Assembly: GCF_001696535.1 (NCBI RefSeq)
Contig: NZ_MBQE01000001.1
Location: 930,001 to 994,000 of the forward strand
Origin: Stappia indica
Lineage (GTDB): Bacteria; Pseudomonadota; Alphaproteobacteria; Rhizobiales; Stappiaceae
DNA length: 64,000 bases
Direction of reading: 5' to 3'
The translations under genes and the position numbers were made by a program. The notes beneath the pieces were generated by a model. It did no database searches and had not been told where the DNA came from. It worked only from the letters and a program-made list of their open reading frames with translations. Shown in pieces: positions 16,477 through 27,868 of the stretch. The number at the start of each line of letters is the position of its first letter. Position 1 is the stretch's first letter.

Positions 16477-17790
16477 TCAGGAGCGCCCGCCGCGCTCCCG
16501 CCGCAGCTTGTCCCAGTAGTCGAGGCGCTTGCGCAGCTCGCGCTCGAAGCCCCGCTCGGGCGGGTCGTAGAAGCGCTGGCGGCCCATCGCTTCGGGGAAA
16601 TAGTCCTGCCCCGAGAAGGCGTCCGGCTGGTCGTGGTCGTAGGCATAGCCGTCGCCATAGCCTTCCGACTTCATCAGCTTGGTCGGGGCGTTGAGGATAT
16701 GCTTGGGCGGGGCCAGCGAGCCGTGCTGCTTGGCCGCGCGCATCGCCGCCTTGTAGGCGACATAGGCGCCGTTCGACTTCGGCGCGGTCGCCAGATAGAC
16801 CACCGACTGCGCCAGCGCCAGTTCGCCTTCCGGCGAGCCGAGCATCTGATAGGCATCGCGCGCCGCATTGGCCTGAACCAGCGCATTGGGATCGGCAAGG
16901 CCGATATCTTCGACCGCCATGCGGATCAGCCGCCGGGCGAGGAACAATGGATCCTCGCCGCCGTCCAGCATGCGGCAGAACCAGTAGAGCGCCGCATCCG
17001 GATCCGACCCGCGCACCGACTTGTGCAGCGCCGAGATGAGATTGTAGTGGCCGTCGCGCGACTTGTCGTAGACCGGGGCCCGGCGCTGCACCAGCTCCTG
17101 CAGCCGCTCCGCATCAAAGGTCTCCCCTCCGCGCGCGGCGCGCCAGACATCCTCTGCCAGCGTCAAGGCGGCACGCCCGTCGCCGTCGGCCATGCGCAGG
17201 AGCGCAGCGCGCGCGCCCTCGTCGAGCGGCAGAGGCTTTCCCTCCTCCGCCTCGGCACGGGCAAGCAGCCGCTCCAGCGCCTCGCTGTCGAGCGTGCGGA
17301 AGGTCAGCACATGCGCCCGCGACAGCAGCGCGGCGTTGAGCTCGAAACTCGGGTTCTCGGTGGTGGCGCCGACCAGCGTCACCGTGCCGTCCTCCATGAC
17401 CGGCAAGAAGCTGTCCTGCTGGGCCCGATTGAAGCGGTGGATCTCGTCGACGAAAAGCAGCGTCGCCTTGCCGGTAAGGCGCGAGGCGCGCGCGGTCTCG
17501 AACACCTTCTTCAGCTCGGCAACGCCGCTGAAGATCGCCGAGATCTGTTCGAAGCGCAGGTCCGTCGCATCCGCCAGCAGCCGCGCCACCGTGGTCTTGC
17601 CGGTGCCGGGCGGTCCCCAGAACACCAGCGAGCCGAGCGAGCCGGTCTCCAGCATGCGGGTCAACACGCCGTCGGGGCCGAGCAGGTGATCCTGCCCGAC
17701 CACGTCGGAGAGCTGCATCGGCCGCAGCCGGTCGGCAAGTGGCCGCCGGGTCTGCGCCCCGAGCCCTGCGGACTGGAAGAGATCGCTCAT
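16477..17790 (-). CDS. rarA: Replication-associated recombination protein RarA (MgsA)
   Basis: This 437-residue AAA+ ATPase acts at stalled replication forks. Walker A GPPGTGKTT is at residues 59-67, Walker B is in LLFVDEIHRFN, and a sensor 1 segment is in VGATTENPSF. The C-terminal MgsA tetramerisation domain includes ALYWFCRMLDGGEDP and the GYAYDHD region. It lies 27 bp downstream of the protease gene in the same direction. Confidence 0.94.
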   Translation of the reverse strand: MSDLFQSAGLGAQTRRPLADRLRPMQLSDVVGQDHLLGPDGVLTRMLETGSLGSLVFWGPPGTGKTTVARLLADATDLRFEQISAIFSGVAELKKVFETARASRLTGKATLLFVDEIHRFNRAQQDSFLPVMEDGTVTLVGATTENPSFELNAALLSRAHVLTFRTLDSEALERLLARAEAEEGKPLPLDEGARAALLRMADGDGRAALTLAEDVWRAARGGETFDAERLQELVQRRAPVYDKSRDGHYNLISALHKSVRGSDPDAALYWFCRMLDGGEDPLFLARRLIRMAVEDIGLADPNALVQANAARDAYQMLGSPEGELALAQSVVYLATAPKSNGAYVAYKAAMRAAKQHGSLAPPKHILNAPTKLMKSEGYGDGYAYDHDQPDAFSGQDYFPEAMGRQRFYDPPERGFERELRKRLDYWDKLRRERGGRS

Positions 17791-17817
17791 CGAAGTGCCC
17801 TGCCCTCGCCTTCCGCC

Positions 17818-19254
17818 TCAGCCCCGCAGCGCGATCCGCAGGACCCGGCCGCCGCGCCGGATCTCCAACCGCCAGACGCCGGGATCGCTGCCGGCGATTC
17901 GCTGCAGGGTGCGGCTGGAATCGACCTCGCGCCCGTTGATGGTCTGGATCACGTCGCCGACCTGCAGGCCGACGCGTGCCGCCGGCGAGCCAGGCTCGAT
18001 CTTGGCGATGACGACGCCGGTATCGAAGCCGTCGAGCCGCAGCTCCTCGGCAACGGCCGGCGACAGGTTCATCACCGTCGTGCCGGCGAAGGGCGAATAG
18101 TCGGAAATCTCGCGCGCATCGCGCGGGGTCGTCTCGGGAGCCGCCTCCAGCGCCACCTCCAGCTTCACCTCGCCGCGCGGGCGCAGCACCGTCAACGTGG
18201 TGGTGGAGCCGACCGTGCGGGTGGCGAAGCGGTAGCCGAAGCTGTCCGGATCGGTGACTTCCGTATCGCCCACATGGGTGATCAGGTCGCCGACCTTCAG
18301 CCCGGCCCGGTCCGCCGGACTGCCGGCGCCGACCACGGTCACGAGAACGCCGCTCGGACGGTCGAGGCCGAGCGCCTCGGCGATCTCGGCGCTGACGGTC
18401 TGCAGGCTGGCACCGAGCCAGGGCCGGCGCACGCGGCCGTCATTCTCCGCCGCATCGACGACGAAATGCACCATGTTGGAGGGAATGGCGAAGCCGATGC
18501 CGTTCGACCCGCCGGAGCGGGAGAAGATCGCCGTGTTGATGCCGACCAGCCGGCCTTCCATGTCGACCAGCGCGCCGCCGGAATTGCCCGGATTGATCGC
18601 CGCATCCGTCTGGATGAAGAACTGGTAGTCGGAGACGCCGACCCGGGTGCGGGCCAGCGCCGAGATGATGCCCTGCGTCACCGTCTGGCCGACGCCGAAG
18701 GGATTGCCGATGGCCAGCACGATGTCGCCGACGGCGAGCGTGTCGGAATCGGCGAACTGGATATGCGGGAAGGTTTCCGACGCGCCCCGGACCCGCAGGA
18801 TGGCCAGATCCGTGCGCTCGTCCTTCAGCACGATCTCGGCGTCGAACTCGCGCCGGTCGGCCAACGCCACCCGCACCGCGTCCGCCTCGGCGATCACGTG
18901 GTTGTTGGTGACGATGATGCCGTCGGCCGAGACGATGACGCCGGAGCCGAGCGAGGACTGCACGCGCTCGCGCGGGCGCCCCATGTCCTGCCCCGGCCCG
19001 CCGAAGAAGCGACGGAAGAACGGATCGTCGAAGAACGGCGAGACCGGACGGCTCTGCACCGTGCGGCTGGCATAGACGTTGACGACCGCGGGCGCGGCCT
19101 GCTGCACGACCGGCGCGAAGGACAGGCGCAGTTCGGCCGCATCGCGCGGCGCTGTCCGCTCCTGGGCGCCGGCGGTGGAAACGCCGGCGAGCGCGACGAA
19201 AAGGGCGGTGGCAAGCGCGAGCGAAGCGCGGCCTGCGAGGGTGTAGACGGACAT
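17818..19254 (-). CDS. Do/DegP-family periplasmic serine endoprotease
   Basis: The start at 19254 gives 478 residues with a clear signal peptide ending near the AQE site (about residues 1-32). The trypsin-like domain has His in NNHVIAE, Asp in RTDLAIL and Ser in GNSGGAL. Two PDZ domains follow, each with a GLKVGDLI-like carboxylate-binding segment. Periplasmic quality-control protease/chaperone. DegP, DegQ and MucD types cannot be separated here, so no symbol is given. It sits downstream of rplQ but beyond a terminator, so it is probably transcribed separately. Confidence 0.92.
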   Translation of the reverse strand: MSVYTLAGRASLALATALFVALAGVSTAGAQERTAPRDAAELRLSFAPVVQQAAPAVVNVYASRTVQSRPVSPFFDDPFFRRFFGGPGQDMGRPRERVQSSLGSGVIVSADGIIVTNNHVIAEADAVRVALADRREFDAEIVLKDERTDLAILRVRGASETFPHIQFADSDTLAVGDIVLAIGNPFGVGQTVTQGIISALARTRVGVSDYQFFIQTDAAINPGNSGGALVDMEGRLVGINTAIFSRSGGSNGIGFAIPSNMVHFVVDAAENDGRVRRPWLGASLQTVSAEIAEALGLDRPSGVLVTVVGAGSPADRAGLKVGDLITHVGDTEVTDPDSFGYRFATRTVGSTTTLTVLRPRGEVKLEVALEAAPETTPRDAREISDYSPFAGTTVMNLSPAVAEELRLDGFDTGVVIAKIEPGSPAARVGLQVGDVIQTINGREVDSSRTLQRIAGSDPGVWRLEIRRGGRVLRIALRG

Positions 19255-19338
19255 CCCTGGAAACCTCACCGATTGGCGGCGCCGGGCATGGCCGGAACGA
19301 CTCATGCCCCGCCTTTGGACAGTCGAGCCAAACCTAAC

Positions 19339-19365
19339 AAAAAAGGCGACCCGAAGGCCGCCTTT
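19339..19365 (-). terminator. Terminator of the alpha ribosomal operon
   Basis: On the minus strand, about 40 nt after rplQ, AAAGGCGGCC and GGTCGCCTTT form a stem with a TTCG tetraloop and a run of T follows. It marks the end of the S10-spc-alpha transcript. Confidence 0.8.
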
Positions 19366-19402
19366 CCGTGTGCGAATGCGAACGCGAGGTTCGCCCGCAA
19401 GA

Positions 19403-19828
19403 TCAAGCCGCAGCTTCGGCGCCTTCGGCGGCCTCGTTGCGCGCCCGGTCGACCGCGCCCTTGGCGTCGACGTCGCGATCGACGAACTCGATCACGGCCA
19501 TCGGGGCGTTGTCGCCGTAGCGGAACCCGGCCTTGAGGACGCGGGTGTAGCCGCCGTTGCGGCCCTTGTAGCGCTCGGCAAGCGTGTCGAACAGCTTGCG
19601 AACGAGGGCAACGTCGCGGATCTGCGCGATCGCCTGACGGCGGGCATGCAGGTCACCACGCTTGCCGAGGGTGACGAGCTTTTCCACGATCGGCCGCAGT
19701 TCCTTGGCCTTCGGGAGGGTCGTCACGATCTGCTCATGCTCAATCAGCGAAGCGGACATGTTGGCAAACATCGCCTTGCGATGGCTGGATGTCCGGTTGA
19801 GCTTGCGGCCGCGATTGCCGTGGCGCAT
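19403..19828 (-). CDS. rplQ: 50S ribosomal protein L17
   Basis: The 141-residue L17 begins [20 protein letters not shown], the hallmark of the family. It has a C-terminal tail rich in Ala and Glu typical of alphaproteobacteria. Last gene of the alpha operon, 78 bp after rpoA. Confidence 0.98.
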   Translation of the reverse strand: MRHGNRGRKLNRTSSHRKAMFANMSASLIEHEQIVTTLPKAKELRPIVEKLVTLGKRGDLHARRQAIAQIRDVALVRKLFDTLAERYKGRNGGYTRVLKAGFRYGDNAPMAVIEFVDRDVDAKGAVDRARNEAAEGAEAAA

Positions 19829-19906
19829 GGCTCTCTCCTTTTTCTCTGGCGGTCACGTCTCTTGCGTGCCGCCGCCTGTCCCTTGGAAGACCGCGCTTTC
19901 GCGCGA

Positions 19907-20929
19907 TCAGTACTGATGATCCTCGTAGCGCTTGGCGAGCTCGTCGATGTTCTCCGGCGGCCAGTTGGCCACTTCCATGCCGAGATGGAGACCCATCTGG
20001 GCGAGAACTTCCTTGATCTCGTTGAGCGACTTGCGGCCGAAGTTCGGGGTGCGCAGCATCTCCGCCTCGGTCTTCTGAATGAGATCGCCAATATACACGA
20101 TATTGTCGTTCTTCAGACAGTTGGCCGAACGCACCGACAGCTCCAGCTCGTCGACCTTCTTAAGAAGCGCCGGGTTGAACGCGAGCTCGGGGACAGTGTC
20201 CTCCTTCACTTCGCGACGCGGCTCTTCGAAGTTGACGAAGATCGAAAGCTGGTCCTGCAGGATCCGCGCCGCGAAAGCGACGGAATCTTCCGGGGAAACC
20301 GAACCGTCGGTCTCCACGTTCAGGGTCAGCTTGTCGTAGTCGAGAACCTGGCCCTCACGGGTGTTCTCGACCTTGTAGGAGACCTTCTTGACCGGGGAGT
20401 AGAGGCTGTCGACCGGGATGAGCCCGATCGGAGCATCTTCCGGACGGTTGCGCTCCGCCGGCACGTAGCCCTTGCCGGTGTTGACCGTGAACTCCATGCG
20501 GATCTCCGCGCCCTCGTCGAGGGTGCAGAGAACGAGATCGGGGTTGAGAACCTCGATGTCGCCGACCGTCTGGATGTCGCCAGCCGTCACCACGCCCGGA
20601 CCCTGCTTGCGCACGACCATGCGCTTGGGGCCCTCGCCCTGCATGCGCAGCGCGATTTCCTTGATGTTCAGGACGATGTCGGTGACATCTTCCCGCACGC
20701 CCGGAATGGACGAGAACTCGTGCAGAACGCCGTCGATCTGCACCGCCGTCACTGCCGCGCCCTGGAGCGAGGACAGAAGAACGCGGCGCAGGGCATTGCC
20801 CAGCGTCAGACCGAAGCCACGCTCAAGCGGCTCGGCGACGACCGTACCGACGACACGCGGGTCGTGGCCGGGCTTCACCTCGAGCTTGTTCGGCTTGATC
20901 AGTTCCTGCCAGTTTTTGTGAATGCTCAA
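19907..20929 (-). CDS. rpoA: RNA polymerase alpha subunit
   Basis: The 340-residue alpha subunit has an N-terminal dimerisation domain that assembles beta and beta-prime ([19 protein letters not shown]). It is joined to a C-terminal domain (about residues 255-320, [14 protein letters not shown]) that binds UP elements and activators. Placed between rpsK and rplQ as usual. Confidence 0.98.
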   Translation of the reverse strand: MSIHKNWQELIKPNKLEVKPGHDPRVVGTVVAEPLERGFGLTLGNALRRVLLSSLQGAAVTAVQIDGVLHEFSSIPGVREDVTDIVLNIKEIALRMQGEGPKRMVVRKQGPGVVTAGDIQTVGDIEVLNPDLVLCTLDEGAEIRMEFTVNTGKGYVPAERNRPEDAPIGLIPVDSLYSPVKKVSYKVENTREGQVLDYDKLTLNVETDGSVSPEDSVAFAARILQDQLSIFVNFEEPRREVKEDTVPELAFNPALLKKVDELELSVRSANCLKNDNIVYIGDLIQKTEAEMLRTPNFGRKSLNEIKEVLAQMGLHLGMEVANWPPENIDELAKRYEDHQY

Positions 20930-21008
20930 TTCTTATCCTCCGGCTGTCCCGCCGACCTCGAGGGCCGGCCATGCTGTGCCATGGGAATGAACGATGTGCG
21001 GCTGAGCG

Positions 21009-21398
21009 TCAGACGCGGCGGCGCTTGCGCGGACGGCACCCGTTGTGCGGGATCGGCGTCACGTCGCGGATCGAGGTCACCATGAAGCCGGCAGCCTGCA
21101 GGGCGCGCAGAGCGGACTCACGGCCCGAACCGGGACCGCGAACCTCGACCTCGAGGGTGCGCATGCCGTGCTCGGCCGCCTTGCGGGCAGCGTCCTCGGC
21201 CGCGACCTGAGCCGCATACGGGGTCGACTTGCGCGAGCCCTTGAAGCCCATCGCACCGGCGGACGACCAGGAGATCGCGTTGCCCTGTGCGTCGGTGATG
21301 GTGATCATCGTGTTGTTGAACGTGGAGTTCACATGCGCCACGCCGGAGGAAATATTCTTTCGCTCGCGGCGGCGGACGCGCGTGGTGTCTTTAGCCAT
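21009..21398 (-). CDS. rpsK: 30S ribosomal protein S11
   Basis: The 129-residue platform protein contains [18 protein letters not shown] and the C-terminal [15 protein letters not shown], which contacts 16S rRNA near the E site. Confidence 0.98.
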   Translation of the reverse strand: MAKDTTRVRRRERKNISSGVAHVNSTFNNTMITITDAQGNAISWSSAGAMGFKGSRKSTPYAAQVAAEDAARKAAEHGMRTLEVEVRGPGSGRESALRALQAAGFMVTSIRDVTPIPHNGCRPRKRRRV

Positions 21399-21469
21399 GT
21401 CTTTGTCCTTTGGTCGATCTCGTCACCGCCGTAACTCGGCGGCTCCACCGGGCCTGATTGCCAGTGAGA

Positions 21470-21838
21470 TTACTTCTTCTTGCCGGCAATCGGCTTCGCC
21501 GGACCCTTGCGGGTGCGGGCGTTCGTATGGGTACGCTGGCCGCGCACCGGAAGACCGCGACGATGACGCAGGCCGCGGTAGCAGCCAAGGTCCATCAGAC
21601 GCTTGATGTTCATGGCCGTCTCACGACGCAGGTCGCCCTCGACGATGTAGTCGCGGTCGATGGTCTCGCGGATCGCGAGCACTTCGGCGTCGGACAGCTC
21701 GTTGACGCGGCGCTCAGGAGCGATGTTCACCTTCTCGATGATCTCCGCCGCGAACTTCGCGCCAATGCCGTGAATGTACTGAAGCGCGATGACGACGCGC
21801 TTGTTGGTCGGGATATTTACACCTGCGATACGGGCCAT
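21470..21838 (-). CDS. rpsM: 30S ribosomal protein S13
   Basis: The start is set at the ATG of [14 protein letters not shown] at 21838, giving 122 residues; the frame stays open further upstream without homology. It carries the helix-hairpin-helix and the basic C-terminal tail [14 protein letters not shown] that reaches the P-site tRNA. The 158 bp between adk and rpsM contain neither infA nor rpmJ. Confidence 0.98.
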   Translation of the reverse strand: MARIAGVNIPTNKRVVIALQYIHGIGAKFAAEIIEKVNIAPERRVNELSDAEVLAIRETIDRDYIVEGDLRRETAMNIKRLMDLGCYRGLRHRRGLPVRGQRTHTNARTRKGPAKPIAGKKK

Positions 21839-21996
21839 TGCCGTCTCCATGTGAAGGGCGCGACCTCGGGATGAGGAACGTGCCAGGTTGTCCCCGCGTC
21901 CGGTGGAGCCCGGCCCTTGCGGAGGAAAGCGCAAACGCACCCGCGCCGCGCGCTTCACGCGGCCCGGATGCAGGCGTTTTGCTGGAGCCGCGAGCC

Positions 21997-22593
21997 TTAG
22001 CCCGCAGCTGCCACCGCGTCAAGCGCGGAATCGATCTGTGCCGAGACGTTGTCGATCGGCTTCATGCCGTCGATCCCGACCAGCTGTCCGCGGTTGCGGT
22101 AGTAGGGAGCCACGACCGCGGTGTCGCGGTTATAGGCCTCGAGGCGCTGCTTGAAGACCTCCGGATCGTCGTCCTTGCGGACCGGCTGTCCGGCGGCCTT
22201 GGCATCGGCGGCGCGCTTGATGATGCGGTCGACGAGGATCGACTGGTCGACCTCGAGCTCCAGCACCATGTCGAGCTGCATGCCCTTGCTCGCCAGCATG
22301 TGGTCGAGCGCTTCGGCCTGGGCGACCGTGCGCGGAAAGCCGTCGAGGATGAAACCCTTCTGCGCGTCCGCTTCCTCGATCCGGTCGGCGACGATGCCGA
22401 TGACGATGTCGTCCGACACCAGACCGCCCGCGTCCATCACCGCCTTGGCCTTCAGGCCGACCGGCGTGCCGGCCGCAACGGCGGCGCGCAGCATGTCACC
22501 GGTGGAGAGCTGCGGAATTCCGTGCTTCTCGACCAGCCGAGCGGCCTGCGTTCCCTTGCCGGCGCCCGGCGGTCCGAGAAAAATCAACCTCAT
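21997..22593 (-). CDS. adk: Adenylate kinase
   Basis: The 198-residue short-form kinase interconverts ATP + AMP and 2 ADP. The P-loop [11 protein letters not shown] is at residues 7-17, the AMP-site TGDMLR follows, and DGFPRT lies mid-protein. The LID is short and lacks the zinc-binding Cys cluster. Its ATG overlaps the secY stop by 4 bp (ATGA), so it is translationally coupled. Confidence 0.97.
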   Translation of the reverse strand: MRLIFLGPPGAGKGTQAARLVEKHGIPQLSTGDMLRAAVAAGTPVGLKAKAVMDAGGLVSDDIVIGIVADRIEEADAQKGFILDGFPRTVAQAEALDHMLASKGMQLDMVLELEVDQSILVDRIIKRAADAKAAGQPVRKDDDPEVFKQRLEAYNRDTAVVAPYYRNRGQLVGIDGMKPIDNVSAQIDSALDAVAAAG

Positions 22594-23924
22594 CTGCGCT
22601 TCCCCCTGAGTTTCGCCTTCTTGACAAGGCCTTCGTACTGATGCGCGAGCAGATGGCCCTGGATCTGGGAAACCGTATCCATGGTCACGCTGACGATGAT
22701 CAGCAGCGAGGTGCCTCCGAAGTAGAACGGAACGCCGGTCGCGGAAATGAGGAATTCGGGTAATAGACAGACCAGGACGATGTAGATGGCACCGACCACC
22801 GTGATGCGGGTCAGCACATAATCGATGTACTGGGCGGTCCGCTCGCCCGGACGGAAGCCGGGGATGAAGCCGCCATGCTTCTTCAGGTTGTCGGCCGTGT
22901 CCGACGGATTGAACACGATGGCAGTGTAGAAGAAGCAGAAGAACACGATGAGCGCCGCATAGAGCAGCATGTAGAGCGGCTGGCCATGGCCGAGCAGCGC
23001 CGTCACCGTCGTCAGCCAGCTCGCCTCGTCACCGGTCGAGCCGAGCCCCGACAGGGTCGCCGGAACCAGCAGCAGCGAGGAGGCGAAGATCGGCGGAATG
23101 ACGCCGGCGGTGTTGAGCTTCAGCGGCAGGAACGAAGTGTTGCCCTCGACCATCTGGTTGCCGACCGTGCGCTTGGGATACTTGATCAGGAGCCGTCGCT
23201 GCGCGCGCTCCATGAACACGATCAGCGCGATCACGACGATCGACAGCAGGATGATGCCGATGATGATCGGGGTGGCCAGGGCGCCCTGGCGGCCGAGCTC
23301 GAGCGTCGAGGCGATCGCCGACGGCAGGCCCGCGACGATGCCGGCGAAGATGATCAGCGAGATGCCGTTGCCGATGCCGCGGGCGGTGATCTGCTCGCCC
23401 AGCCACATCAGGAACATGGTGCCGCCGACCAGCGTGATCACCGCGGAAATGCGGAAGAACCAGCCCGGATCGACCACCACATTGGCGGCGCTCTCGAGGC
23501 CGATGGCAATGCCGTAGGCCTGGAAGGTCGCCAGAACCACCGTGCCGTAGCGGGTGTACTGGTTGATGACCTTGCGGCCCTGCTCGCCTTCCTTCTTCAG
23601 CTGTTCCAGCGAGGGAACGACCGAGGTGAGCAGCTGGATGATGATCGAGGCGGAAATGTAGGGCATGATTCCCAGCGCCAGGATCGCCATGCGCTCCACG
23701 GCACCGCCGGAAAACATGTTGAACAGCCCGACGATGCCCTGCTGCGCCTGGCCGAAGGCCTGCGCGAAGGCATCCGGATTGATCCCGGGCAGCGGCACGT
23801 AAGTGCCGAACCGATACACAAGAAGCGCACCCAGTGTGAACCAGATACGCTTCTTCAATTCCTCGGCTTTGGCGAAAGCTGAAAAGTTCAGATTAGCCGC
23901 TAGCTGTTCGGCAGCAGATGCCAT
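22590..23924 (-). CDS. secY: Protein translocase subunit SecY
   Basis: The 444-residue channel subunit of the SecYEG translocon has ten membrane helices. GTYVPLPGI near the N-terminus forms the plug-side region, and the cytosolic loops carry the [13 protein letters not shown] and [12 protein letters not shown] motifs. Preceded by rplO and overlapping adk. Confidence 0.98.
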   Translation of the reverse strand: MASAAEQLAANLNFSAFAKAEELKKRIWFTLGALLVYRFGTYVPLPGINPDAFAQAFGQAQQGIVGLFNMFSGGAVERMAILALGIMPYISASIIIQLLTSVVPSLEQLKKEGEQGRKVINQYTRYGTVVLATFQAYGIAIGLESAANVVVDPGWFFRISAVITLVGGTMFLMWLGEQITARGIGNGISLIIFAGIVAGLPSAIASTLELGRQGALATPIIIGIILLSIVVIALIVFMERAQRRLLIKYPKRTVGNQMVEGNTSFLPLKLNTAGVIPPIFASSLLLVPATLSGLGSTGDEASWLTTVTALLGHGQPLYMLLYAALIVFFCFFYTAIVFNPSDTADNLKKHGGFIPGFRPGERTAQYIDYVLTRITVVGAIYIVLVCLLPEFLISATGVPFYFGGTSLLIIVSVTMDTVSQIQGHLLAHQYEGLVKKAKLRGKRR

Positions 23925-23973
23925 TCCGGGCTCCGGTCAATTCTCGAGCAATCTGACGTGGGAAAACCCAGGC

Positions 23974-24444
23974 TTATTCAGCCTGGGCTCCGATAATCGT
24001 GACCTTGCCACCGGCCTTCTCGACCGCGGCAAGCGCGTTCTTGGAGGCACCGGCGACCTCGAAGGTCACACCCGCCTTCAGCTCACCATCGGAGAGCAGG
24101 CGGACGCCGTCCTTGACGCGGCGGATGACGCCAGCGGCCTTGAGGGCCTCGGCGGTCACCGTCTGGGAAGCGTCGAGCTTGCCGGCATCGATCGCGGTCT
24201 GGACACGGCCGAGCGAGACCGCGTTGAACGACTTTGCGAAGATGTTGGTGAAGCCACGCTTCGGCAGGCGACGATGCAGCGGCATCTGGCCGCCCTCGAA
24301 GCCCTTGATTGCAACGCCCGAGCGGGACTTCTGACCCTTGACACCACGGCCACCGGTCTTACCCTTGCCCGAACCAATGCCACGGCCGACGCGCATGCGC
24401 TCCTTGGTGGCACCCGGATTGTCCCGGAGTTCGTTGAGTTTCAT
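23974..24444 (-). CDS. rplO: 50S ribosomal protein L15
   Basis: The 156-residue protein has the Gly/Lys-rich N-terminal extension ([20 protein letters not shown]) that threads into 23S rRNA, followed by the globular domain ending [10 protein letters not shown]. Next to rpmD in the spc operon. Confidence 0.98.
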   Translation of the reverse strand: MKLNELRDNPGATKERMRVGRGIGSGKGKTGGRGVKGQKSRSGVAIKGFEGGQMPLHRRLPKRGFTNIFAKSFNAVSLGRVQTAIDAGKLDASQTVTAEALKAAGVIRRVKDGVRLLSDGELKAGVTFEVAGASKNALAAVEKAGGKVTIIGAQAE

Positions 24445-24462
24445 CGTCTGTCTCCCCGCACC

Positions 24463-24654
24463 TTACGCGTCTTCGACGACGCGAACGAGGTGCTGAACCT
24501 TCCGGATCATGCCACGCACTTCCGGGGTATCCTTCAGCGTCGAGCGGCGGTGCATCTTGTTCAGACCGAGACCGACGAGCGTAGCCCGCTGATCCTTCGG
24601 GCGCCGAATCGGGCTACCCACCTGCTCGACCGTGACGGTCTTTTCGTTCGCCAT
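24463..24654 (-). CDS. rpmD: 50S ribosomal protein L30
   Basis: This 63-residue protein contains [27 protein letters not shown] in two blocks typical of bacterial L30. It lies between rpsE and rplO. Confidence 0.97.
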   Translation of the reverse strand: MANEKTVTVEQVGSPIRRPKDQRATLVGLGLNKMHRRSTLKDTPEVRGMIRKVQHLVRVVEDA

Positions 24655-24696
24655 GGAACCAAGCCTTTCTCAAGCTGGGGTCGGCAACAGCCGGGT

Positions 24697-25269
24697 TCAA
24701 GCCTCGGCGGCCGGAACGCTGTCGTCGATGTCGCGGCGACGCGACTGGATCTGCGAAACCTTGAGGCCGCGGCGGGCAGCAACCGAACGGGGGCTGTCTT
24801 CCTGCTTGAGGGCCTCGAAGGTGGCGCGCACCATGTTGTAGGGGTTCGCCGAACCGAGCGACTTCGCCACCACGTCCTGGACGCCGAGCGTCTCGAACAC
24901 GGCGCGCATCGGGCCGCCGGCGATGATGCCGGTACCGGCCGGAGCCGCACGCAGCACGACCTTGCCGGCGCCGTGGCGGCCGTTGACGTCGTGATGCAGG
25001 GTCCGACCCTCGCGCAGAGCGACGCGGATCATCGAGCGCTTGGCAGCCTCGGTGGCCTTGCGGATCGCTTCCGGCACTTCACGCGCCTTGCCGTGACCGA
25101 AGCCGACGCGGCCCTTCTGGTCGCCGACCACGACGAGTGCGGCAAATCCGAAGCGGCGTCCGCCCTTCACGACCTTGGCGACGCGGTTGATGTGGACGAG
25201 CTTGTCGACAAACTCGCTGTCACGCTCGGCGCGATCGCCACCGCGCTCCCGTGTATCCTGTCTCGCCAT
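24697..25269 (-). CDS. rpsE: 30S ribosomal protein S5
   Basis: The 190-residue protein has the double-stranded RNA-binding fold with [18 protein letters not shown] and the [15 protein letters not shown] loop. This region is involved in mRNA entry and translational accuracy. The N- and C-terminal extensions are typical of alphaproteobacteria. Confidence 0.98.
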   Translation of the reverse strand: MARQDTRERGGDRAERDSEFVDKLVHINRVAKVVKGGRRFGFAALVVVGDQKGRVGFGHGKAREVPEAIRKATEAAKRSMIRVALREGRTLHHDVNGRHGAGKVVLRAAPAGTGIIAGGPMRAVFETLGVQDVVAKSLGSANPYNMVRATFEALKQEDSPRSVAARRGLKVSQIQSRRRDIDDSVPAAEA

Positions 25270-25309
25270 AATATTCGCTTCCGTTTGTCTGTGAGCGTCT
25301 TGACGACGA

Positions 25310-25672
25310 TCAGAATTCCAGTCCGCCCTCGCGCGCGGCGTCGGCCAGAGCCTTCACGCGCCCGTGGTACATGTAGCCGCCACGGTCGAACACGACCTTG
25401 GTGACACCGGCAGCCTTGGCGCGCTCTGCGATGAGCTTGCCGACCTCGGCCGCAGCCGAGATGTTGCCGCCGGTCTTCAGCGTGCCACGAAGATCCTTCT
25501 CGATCGTCGAGGCGGACGCCAGGGTGCAGCCCTGCGCATCGTCGATGATCTGAGCATAGATCTGCTTGGACGAACGGTGCACCGACAGACGCGGACGGCC
25601 GTTCAGAACCTTCTTGATCGAACGACGGACGCGGTCGCGGCGGCGTTCGAAGCCATTGTTTGTCTTCGCCAT
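25310..25672 (-). CDS. rplR: 50S ribosomal protein L18
   Basis: This 120-residue 5S rRNA-binding protein has [20 protein letters not shown] and the C-terminal [20 protein letters not shown]. It lies between rplF and rpsE. Confidence 0.98.
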   Translation of the reverse strand: MAKTNNGFERRRDRVRRSIKKVLNGRPRLSVHRSSKQIYAQIIDDAQGCTLASASTIEKDLRGTLKTGGNISAAAEVGKLIAERAKAAGVTKVVFDRGGYMYHGRVKALADAAREGGLEF

Positions 25673-25683
25673 GATCCGGTCCG

Positions 25684-26217
25684 TTACTTCTTCTTGCCTT
25701 CCTTACGGACGATGAACTCGCCCGCATAGCGGATGCCCTTGCCCTTGTAGGGCTCCGGCGGCCGGTACTTGCGGATTTCCGCAGCAACCTGGCCAACGCG
25801 CTGCTTGTCGATGCCGGTGATGACGATCTCCGTCGGCTTCGGGCAAGCGGCCTCGATACCCTCGGGCATCGGATAGACCACGTCATGGGAGAAACCGAGC
25901 GCAAGCTGCAGGTTCTTGCCCTGCACCTGTGCGCGGTAACCGACGCCGGTGATCTCGAGCTTCTTCTCGAAGCCCTTGCTGACGCCCGTCACCAGGTTCT
26001 CGACCATCGTGCGGGACATGCCCCACATGGCGCGGGCAGGCTTGCTGTCCTCGCGCATCGTGATCGAAATCCCATCGTCGTTCATTTCGGCCAGAACGAG
26101 GTTGTTGAGCTCGAAGGACATCTGTCCCTTCGGGCCCTTGACCTCAACCATCTGACCGTTGATCGTTGCCGTTACCCCGCTCGGCACGGGGACTGGCTTC
26201 TTGCCAATTCGAGACAT
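25684..26217 (-). CDS. rplF: 50S ribosomal protein L6
   Basis: The 177-residue protein begins [15 protein letters not shown] and carries the C-terminal signature [17 protein letters not shown] that contacts the sarcin-ricin region. Confidence 0.98.
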   Translation of the reverse strand: MSRIGKKPVPVPSGVTATINGQMVEVKGPKGQMSFELNNLVLAEMNDDGISITMREDSKPARAMWGMSRTMVENLVTGVSKGFEKKLEITGVGYRAQVQGKNLQLALGFSHDVVYPMPEGIEAACPKPTEIVITGIDKQRVGQVAAEIRKYRPPEPYKGKGIRYAGEFIVRKEGKKK

Positions 26218-26260
26218 ATGACCAACCTGTCCAGTTCAATTGCCTGGCGGGGCTGCCGCA

Positions 26261-26659
26261 TCAGAAGATGCGGCAGAGAACCTCGCCACCCACGTTCTGC
26301 TCACGGGCATCGTGATCCGCCATCACGCCACGCGGCGTGGACAGAATCGAGACACCCAGGCCATTCGCGACGCGCGGGATATTCTTCACCGAAGAATACA
26401 CCCGCCGACCCGGCTTCGAGACACGCTCAATGGAGCGGATCACCGGCTCGCCGTCGAAATACTTCAGCTCGATCTCGAGCTCCGACTTGCCGCCCTCGTA
26501 CTCGACCATCGAATAGCCGCGGATATACCCCTCCGCGACCAAAACGTCGAGCACATGTTCACGCAGTTTCGACGCAGGCGTGGAAACCTTGCTCTTGCGC
26601 CGCATCTGGGCATTGCGAATCCGGGTGAGCATATCGCCCAAGGGATCAGAAATCGCCAT
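26261..26659 (-). CDS. rpsH: 30S ribosomal protein S8
   Basis: The 132-residue protein starts [14 protein letters not shown] and ends with the rRNA-binding signature [20 protein letters not shown]. In other bacteria S8 also represses the spc operon. Confidence 0.98.
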   Translation of the reverse strand: MAISDPLGDMLTRIRNAQMRRKSKVSTPASKLREHVLDVLVAEGYIRGYSMVEYEGGKSELEIELKYFDGEPVIRSIERVSKPGRRVYSSVKNIPRVANGLGVSILSTPRGVMADHDAREQNVGGEVLCRIF

Positions 26660-26671
26660 CGGACCGTCTCC

Positions 26672-26977
26672 TTACCAGCTCGACTTCACGAGGCCCGGGA
26701 CCAAACCCTTGGAGCCCAGCTCGCGAAGCGCAACGCGCGACATCTTCAGCTTGCGGTAGTAGCCGCGCGGACGGCCGGTGACTTCGCACCGGTTGCGCAC
26801 GCGAATCTCCGCAGAGTTGCGCGGCAGCTTGGCAAGCTTGAGGCGCGCTGCGTAACGCTCCTCGAGCGAGAGACCTTCGTCCTTCGCCGCAGCCTTCAGT
26901 TCCGCACGCTTCTCGGCGTACTTCTTAACGAGCCGCTCGCGCCGCTTGTTCTTCTCGATCGCGCTCTTCTTCGCCAT
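26672..26977 (-). CDS. rpsN: 30S ribosomal protein S14 (zinc-independent type)
   Basis: The product is the long 101-residue form without the CxxC zinc motif. The C-terminal [20 protein letters not shown] has a single Cys. Located between rplE and rpsH as in other proteobacteria. Confidence 0.98.
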   Translation of the reverse strand: MAKKSAIEKNKRRERLVKKYAEKRAELKAAAKDEGLSLEERYAARLKLAKLPRNSAEIRVRNRCEVTGRPRGYYRKLKMSRVALRELGSKGLVPGLVKSSW

Positions 26978-27000
26978 CGTCTGTCCTCGTTCTTTCCCGT

Positions 27001-27558
27001 TTACTTACGGAACGGGAAGTTGAACGCGCGCAGAAGCTCGCGCGCCTCGTCATCATTGTCCGCGGACGTGCACACGATCACGTCAAGGCCCCAGATCTGG
27101 TCGACCTTGTCGTAATTGATCTCCGGGAACACGATGTGCTCCTTGATGCCCATGGCGTAGTTGCCACGTCCGTCGAAGCTCTTCGCGTTCAGGCCGCGGA
27201 AGTCACGAACGCGCGGCAGCGCGATGGTGATCAGGCGGTCCAGGAACTCGTACATGCGCTCGCCACGCAGCGTGACCTTGGCGCCGAGCGGCATGCCTTC
27301 GCGCACCTTGAAGGTGGCGATGGACGTGCGGGCACGGGTGATCACCGGCTTCTGACCGGCGATCATGGCCAGGTCGTCGGCGGCGATCTTCGCCTTCTTG
27401 CTGTCCGCGACTGCTTCGCCGACGCCCATGTTGAGAACGATCTTCTCGAGCGACGGGATCTGCATCGGGTTCTTGTAGTTGAACTTCTCCTGCAGCGCCG
27501 GACGGATCTTTTCCAGATATTCCGTCTTCAGCCGCGGAGCGGTCTTGGTCTCAGCCAT
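27001..27558 (-). CDS. rplE: 50S ribosomal protein L5
   Basis: The 185-residue 5S rRNA-binding protein contains [11 protein letters not shown] and [20 protein letters not shown]. It overlaps the end of rplX by 8 bp. Confidence 0.98.
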   Translation of the reverse strand: MAETKTAPRLKTEYLEKIRPALQEKFNYKNPMQIPSLEKIVLNMGVGEAVADSKKAKIAADDLAMIAGQKPVITRARTSIATFKVREGMPLGAKVTLRGERMYEFLDRLITIALPRVRDFRGLNAKSFDGRGNYAMGIKEHIVFPEINYDKVDQIWGLDVIVCTSADNDDEARELLRAFNFPFRK

Positions 27559-27868
27559 CGATCAGATCCCCCGAACGCTTGGCCACGCGCACCTTGGTGC
27601 CGTCTTCCTTGATCTGGAACCCGACGCGCGTCGGCTTGCCATCCTTGGGGTCGGCAAGCGCCAGGTTCGACACGTGAACCGGCAGCTCCTTCGAAACGAT
27701 GCCACCTTCCGACTGGGCGGTCTGGCGCTGGTGGCGACGAACCACATTCACGCCACGCACCACAGCCTTGTTCTCGTCCGGCAGCATGCGGACGATTTCA
27801 CCGGTCTTGCCCTTGTCACGACCGGTAAGCACGACGACGGTGTCGCCCTTCTTGATCTTGGCGGCCAT
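27551..27868 (-). CDS. rplX: 50S ribosomal protein L24
   Basis: The 105-residue protein starts with a KOW motif ([20 protein letters not shown]). It nucleates early 50S assembly. It overlaps rplN by one base and rplE by 8 bp. Confidence 0.98.
   Translation of the reverse strand: MAAKIKKGDTVVVLTGRDKGKTGEIVRMLPDENKAVVRGVNVVRRHQRQTAQSEGGIVSKELPVHVSNLALADPKDGKPTRVGFQIKEDGTKVRVAKRSGDLIDG

Noticed and set aside
16114-19536. A 1,140-codon open frame on the plus strand
   Set aside because: It runs opposite rarA and the Do-type protease, which are clear genes; it is a codon-bias shadow.
21839-21996. Expected place for infA or rpmJ between adk and rpsM
   Set aside because: No frame in these 158 bp encodes IF-1 or L36. 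Their absence here is common in alphaproteobacteria, so it is not reported as an anomaly.
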